Position numbers and translations under genes: made by a program
Notes under the pieces: model-generated
Told to the model about the DNA's origin: nothing
Database searches by the model: none
What the model saw: only the letters and a program-made list of their open reading frames with translations
Shown here: positions 59,545 to 64,000 of the stretch, one piece after another
How positions within the stretch are numbered: position 1 is the first letter of the stretch
Layout of the letters: every line of letters begins with the position of its first letter
Origin: Anaspis maculata
Taxonomy: Eukaryota; Arthropoda; Insecta; Coleoptera; Scraptiidae
DNA: 64,000 nt
Direction of reading: 5' to 3'
NCBI GenBank assembly: GCA_949128115.1
Contig: OX421963.1
Location: forward strand, 40,035,979 to 40,099,978

Positions 59545-60273
59545 AGGAAATTGAATTTTCTTCATGAAAATGATTTTTCACAATTTTTAAAGCCCCCCAT
59601 TTCCCCCCTAGAATACTCCAAATGACCAATTTATTGGGGGAGGGGTAGAAAATAAATTCAATTCCCTTCAATTTGATGTATCACAAAGTAGGTGGTGTTT
59701 TGTTAAATTTTGGAGTTGAGTTGGGAGAGAGCAAAGGGGTGAATTTGGGTAGCACTTTTCCCACCGGAAATTTTCTTCTTTGATGCTATCTAGGATAATG
59801 CCGACTAAATTGAGAAAAAAATTACGGATCCAGAATATAAAATGGGACAGTCAGAGAATTTTTAGGGAAAAGGGGGTGGGGTTAAAAATTTTGGAAATAT
59901 TTTTCCAGAAAGAAAATTTAATTCTCTTCAATTTGATGTATCGCAAGGTAGGTAATGTCATTTGAAATTTCAAAGTTGGGGTGAGTGGGGGCGAGGGGGG
60001 TGAATATAGAAATTTGCCAATGTATGTTTTGAATGTCCCCCTCGATATAAAAATCGACCTGTTTTTGCTCGAAGAAATTTTGACTAGGAATCGGGAGTTA
60101 TTGCAGGTGGATAGTTTTCAAATGATCACCCGGTATATATTATAATGTTATAAGTATAAAAAGTCAAAATGTTTTTTTTTTCTTATTCTTTTCGTTGGAC
60201 ATTAGCGCAAACTCTTGCTATAAGAATGTAATTCTTTATAGACAATAAATGTATTTCTATTTCTATTTCTATT

Positions 60274-60290
60274 TCTGAATGGACATTCTC
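60274..60290 (+). repeat. 17 bp target duplication, right
   Basis: TCTGAATGGACATTCTC, identical to 54242-54258. It follows the tttctatttct tail directly. Confidence 0.75.
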
Positions 60291-60917
60291 ATATTATATC
60301 ATCCCTTAAAAATATAAAGACACACTTGCAAGACCGTGAATTGTTTCTAGTTTCGTGCTTTACGCTTTGTGTTTATTGAGCTTTTGATTAGTAGTATTAA
60401 AGTTAATCAGTTATGTCATTTCTCTTGTAATTTATTAGTGCTTACCTCGATTACCCGTATTCACCTAGATATAATTCTTTTAGCTTTTATTTTCAAAACC
60501 GTAAGCGAGCATAGGATGATAGAATCCACTTTGTAAGAGCGCTTTCAGCGGAATTCTGTAGTTTAGGTTACCTTCGCATCATTTTCTGGGGTTATCGCTT
60601 TATTTCAAAATTCACAACGGTGTTGTCTGCTTGTTCTTCTTCAAACGTAGGCAGAAAAGTTCGTCATAGTATTATAGACGTGACCAAAGACGTTGTACAA
60701 GAGGTCCTATACCAAGTGAGAAAAGAAATTTGAAAGACTTATTCAACAAAGTGGAAGCTGTGTCATCAGGCAGGCCTTCAGTCGCATTCGTTAAAGAAAG
60801 AGATTGATCTTTTATACTTGCACCTATCGATAAGTGAAGATCTTTGGATCGAAACGAATGAAACGATTGATGGCTGACCTATGAATTTTTAGCCAAGGTG
60901 GTAGGTACAAAAAATAA
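60291..60917. other. Anonymous DNA
   Basis: No feature recognised. Confidence 0.4.
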
Positions 60918-61080
60918 TTTTTTAGATTTTTAGATTTTGGAAATGCCAATGGGCTCAAACCAAAGAACATCCTTGTAGTTTTCGAAAGAGACCAAAATGG
61001 TGAAAATCCGTCAAGGAATAAACCCACAAGGATTGATTTCGCAACGCTTATTTTACCAATTCAACTTCGTCCTTGAACAC
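60918..61080 (+). repeat. Single arm of the AAGGACGGAG foldback family
   Basis: gaaatgccaatgggctcaaa, gagaccaaaatggtgaaaat and ttgatttcgcaacgcttatt match 4301-4455. The other arm is absent. Confidence 0.65.
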
Positions 61081-61888
61081 TGTAATTAACGCACCCTCAC
61101 ACGAAAAGTCATATTGTGCATGCGATACAGCTCCGATATCATGTTTGTCACTTTTACAAGGAGAAACAATTCTTCCTCTGCAAGACAAAGTTGAAAACCG
61201 TATATGAAGAGCCTCTATTTATGACGCAACACGTTTTTAAATTGGAGCATGCGTCACTGATCAGGTGTCGTGTTGACGCAAAACCGCCCTCGCGACCAGA
61301 CACTTCTATGAGCTTGTAAAGACAAGAAGCATAATATATAATGCATCATTTTCAGTCGAAGAAAAGTTGGAAGTAACTGAATATGCAAGAATAAATAAAA
61401 TGCCTATGGTGAGGAGTGAAATCCATGAGATTAAAGTTGGATTAAAAAAAACAGGTATTTTTAGACAAACTTGTTCAAACATGTTTCTCACGTAATTTGA
61501 TCACTTTATTCGAATTCAGAAAGTCGATTTTAGTCGAAAATGATACCATACTTTTTCATATTCATCCAAGATTAATGAAAACCATAAATCGCCTTCAAAG
61601 ACAAAAATGTCTTCTCCTCAGTTCTTACGTGATTAGCATTTACATATTTTGTCAATTCCGCCCCATAGGGTATCATCGAAGTATGATGTATTTGGGTGCA
61701 TCCGAGGAACATGGAAGATTTTGGTTCTTTCACAGCTTTGGATGGCTCCTGAGGTAACCTGCCACACCAAACTTCTTGGCGCCACTTCTGGCATTGTCAA
61801 GTTCAGTCCCAAGAATGTGAATCCAGAAGCCCTTTGCTTGATCACAATATGCATAGTTTAGGCGATGATCCACTGGACTTATATGTAT
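61081..61888. other. Coding-like fragments, unidentified
   Basis: A plus-strand frame without ATG (about 61275-61494, roughly 72 codons) contains EEKLEVTEYARINKMP and ends before 61495. A 73-codon minus-strand frame (61633-61854) contains SLVWQVTSGAIQSCERTK. Both read like decayed protein rather than random AT-rich text. I recognise neither and cannot define exon ends. Confidence 0.3.
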
Positions 61889-62920
61889 TGTAACGATCGC
61901 CCTCTTTTCACCCCTTTCCTACGTTGTGTATTTTAACCCTTTTGTTTCCCATTAATTAGTTCACCCCTTTCTTTTGTTGGCAACCTCGGTAGGTAGCTAC
62001 GAGAGGACCAAATTAATCCATTTTCTACATAGAAACAAGCAATTAAAATCACTATGACTTCTATTTACTTTGATTAAATATGAACAAACATGAGTCTTTT
62101 GCTTTCGGTGAATCTTATTGTCTGATTCTTCAATTCACTGCTTAATTAAACTAGATTCGTATAACAAATACAATTTAATTTCTGGAATAAGTGGAATACG
62201 TCATTACCTCCTTCAGCAATAATCAACACAATTTTCAATTACATTTTGAACAGCATGGCAAATTCATCATTTGTGGAGTTCCCCTGTTGAAGGGTTATCA
62301 ATCGAAAGAGTGATAATTGGAATGTTCACAATTGCAATAATTCCCAGTTTTGTCGGTTCCCAAATATCGTCAGTTTTACACCATGCCTTCCAACTAGACA
62401 ATTAGTGGATGGTTCATTTAGAGGTATTATTGGCACGAATTAACCCTGTGGGTCTCTGTTTGTTGAAGCCTTTTCAATAGACTTTTCGGAGAAAGCTTTA
62501 TTTATTTTCCGCAAATCTTTCGCTCCTAGGTAGGCCTAAAAGCCTATACGCGATAGGTCGCGTCGCGACGCTCTCGGTAGCCGCAGGGGTCCGGAATTAC
62601 TCTTTGATAAGCGAGCACCTTTGCAGGTCGGTCGCGTCAATTCCGTCCTGCTGGCGGGAATTATCTGTTGATTGCCTCCTTTTGTTGGGTAATTGTTGCT
62701 ATTGTTTAGCATTGTTTCATGGTGACATCTCACCCGGTTTTTTGTGAAGACAGCGTCAGTTTAGCAGGCTCCGGACACCACGTGGGAGTTGCTGGTTTGT
62801 TCCGCAATGCCGCACCTGACTTTAACCCTTTTTTATTCGCGTCTAACTCTCACGTCTAATTCTTCTGAACTTGGGATTTTTACGCACTGACTAAAGCTGA
62901 TACTTGTGAAGCCACCCGCA
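61889..62920 (+). repeat. Possible LTR, weak
   Basis: Starts TGTAACGATCGCC and ends ACCCGCA. It is followed by TTTGGCGGGCCG, which has the same CA-TT-TGG layout as the LTR/PBS junction at 33709. No second LTR lies in the window and the ends are not inverted, so this is tentative. Confidence 0.25.
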
Positions 62921-63479
62921 TTTGGCGGGCCGAAAATAATCCGAAGGAAAATAATTCAAAGCCGTGAAATCGAGGTATAAGAATGTGAATATTCAGAGTC
63001 AAGGCATCATTAAAAAATGTCGCTAGTTATTTAATTCATTCGTGTAAATCCCGCGAAGCTCTACAACATAATTTACTCGCTCCTCATCGACATTCAACAA
63101 CCGTACCTGCTCGACGTCCGATGAAATGGTGAATTGGCGCATATGAAGTGAAGCACCCGCACTTCAACCCAGCCAGTTACTGTCGTACTCCCGCTGTATT
63201 AACGCTCCGCGCTGCACGCTCGCCGCCCGCCATCATCCGGATCCGGCGGTCCCAGCGCGGTGGATCAAATTACCCATTGGAATTTTACGACTTTACACCG
63301 TTCGCGATCGTTTTGGATGCGATAAAATATTCCGAATTGCTGGGAATAGAAGAGTATCGCCGGAGATTGACCGTGGTACCTGGACCAATCCTCCTGGGCT
63401 GCCATCCGCTCCCGACTTGTCACGTCCGCTGCCAAGTGCTTCTGCGGGTCTGTTAGCGAAGAGTTTTAGTCCCCTTCGA
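62921..63479. other. GC-richer anonymous DNA
   Basis: An open frame of 102 codons at 63148-63456 starts MKHPHFNP and has no recognisable domain. It could belong to the 5' leader of the possible LTR element. Confidence 0.3.
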
Positions 63480-64000
63480 GGAAGCTGAGTTATAACCTGT
63501 TGATGTTGCGTCGCGACCCTCCTAGAGGCCGAAGCGTCGAAGCCCCAATGATAAGTCTCAGCCCACTTGGAGGATGACGAGTCGATTCCCCGGCTGATGC
63601 GTCCTTAAGGCCCCCTGGAGAGAGTCGAGTTGGAACCCTTCGGAGACGTGTTTTGGTCCCCTTGGGGCACATTGAGTCGAGAATCCTCCAGGTTGAGTTT
63701 TGACCCTCCTAGAGGCCGATGAGTTGTTACTCTGAGTGGCAACCCCCTCTAGGATGTCGTGTCAGAGCCCTTGGACGTTGAGCCTTGACCCGCCTCCAGG
63801 TGTCGAGTCAGAACCCTCCGACGACCAGTTCCAGCCCTTCGCCAGGTCGATGTGCCGAGGTCCTTCCGGTGTTGAGTTTCGACCCTTCTCCAAATCGTCG
63901 AGTTGGGACCCGTTGACAAAGAGTCCCGGGTCCCAGAGTTTCGAACCCCCTCCAGGATGCTGAGTCGCGTTCCCTGGACGATGAGTTCCAACCCCCTCGA
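63480..64000 (+). repeat. Degenerate minisatellite, about 24 bp period
   Basis: Some twenty units resemble tgagtcgngaccctccagga, for example tgagttttgaccctcctaga, tgagtttcgacccttctcca and tgagttccaaccccctcga. Spacing is 22-25 bp. It runs off the window end. Frames across it have no stop pattern specific to one strand. Confidence 0.65.

Larger units (their letters stand above)
54383..60133. mobile_element. Middle nest: foldback element, CAGGGTGATC termini, TATA duplication, split
   Basis: Left end CAGGGTGATCATTTGAAAAC. Right end is its inverse with one mismatch (gttttcaaatgatcacccgg). TATA flanks both sides (54379-54382, 60134-60137). The left arm (to 54855) and right arm (from 59553) match inverted for about 450 bp, sharing gacctgtttttg, atcaaattgaagg-like and gaaatttcaaa words. 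The element was about 1.05 kb before the LINE inserted in its middle. Confidence 0.75.
54259..60273 (+). mobile_element. Outer nest: 5'-truncated non-LTR retrotransposon fragment, split
   Basis: Only 54259-54382 and 60138-60273 belong to this element. It ends in a plus-strand tail of tttctatttctatttct repeats after tagacaataaatg, like a LINE or SINE 3' end. A 17 bp duplication flanks it. The rest of the interval is later insertions. About 260 bp remain and no protein is recognised, so the family is unknown. Confidence 0.6.

Overview
The window is eukaryotic, AT-rich and almost wholly made of transposable elements and their debris. Non-LTR and Ty3/gypsy-type elements, very many inverted-repeat elements with TA, TATA or TAA target duplications, and scattered aggtacctacctacc-type simple sequence suggest an arthropod, probably an insect. 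I cannot name the species. I see no complete host gene, no rRNA and no CRISPR. The only substantial open frames belong to one non-LTR retrotransposon. Most other short frames are chance or repeat-derived.

Layout. Bases 1-11,600 are anonymous DNA holding foldback/MITE elements (327-1079, 2472-2616, 2717-3225, 4121-4455, 4582-4762, 6871-7110, 8187-8878, 10662-10832). Bases 11,616-24,680 hold eight copies, mostly head to tail, of a 1.45-2.0 kb family. Its 5' subterminal motif is repeated inverted in a 3' hairpin, which resembles non-autonomous Helitron/Helentron elements. Bases 25,230-32,466 form one 7.2 kb FoldBack-like element. Unique terminal inverted repeats flank about 39 copies of a 172-174 bp repeat, about 12 in one orientation and 27 in the other, and a perfect 11 bp target duplication lies outside. 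Bases 33,182-34,857 are an internally deleted LTR retrotransposon with a 4 bp duplication. Bases 35,000-50,400 hold more foldback elements, hairpin pairs, a second Helentron-like copy, a TA-inserted element built of 21 bp repeats, and a possible THAP-type exon start. Bases 54,242-60,290 are a triple nest: a non-LTR 3' fragment (17 bp duplication) hit by a CAGGG-ended foldback element (TATA duplication), itself hit by a nearly intact non-LTR retrotransposon. The right end (61,889-64,000) has a weak LTR/PBS candidate and a degenerate 24 bp minisatellite.

The most notable system is that innermost retrotransposon, on the minus strand. ORF1 (PHD finger plus zinc knuckles) and ORF2 (endonuclease plus reverse transcriptase) lie in the same frame, separated by one TAG. 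The TAG is followed by CAA-CCA, which matches the tobacco-mosaic-type leaky-stop context CAR-YYA. ORF2 has no ATG before its first endonuclease motifs, so stop readthrough is a credible way to make the enzyme. The second notable item is the 7.2 kb palindromic satellite-bearing element with a perfect 11 bp duplication.
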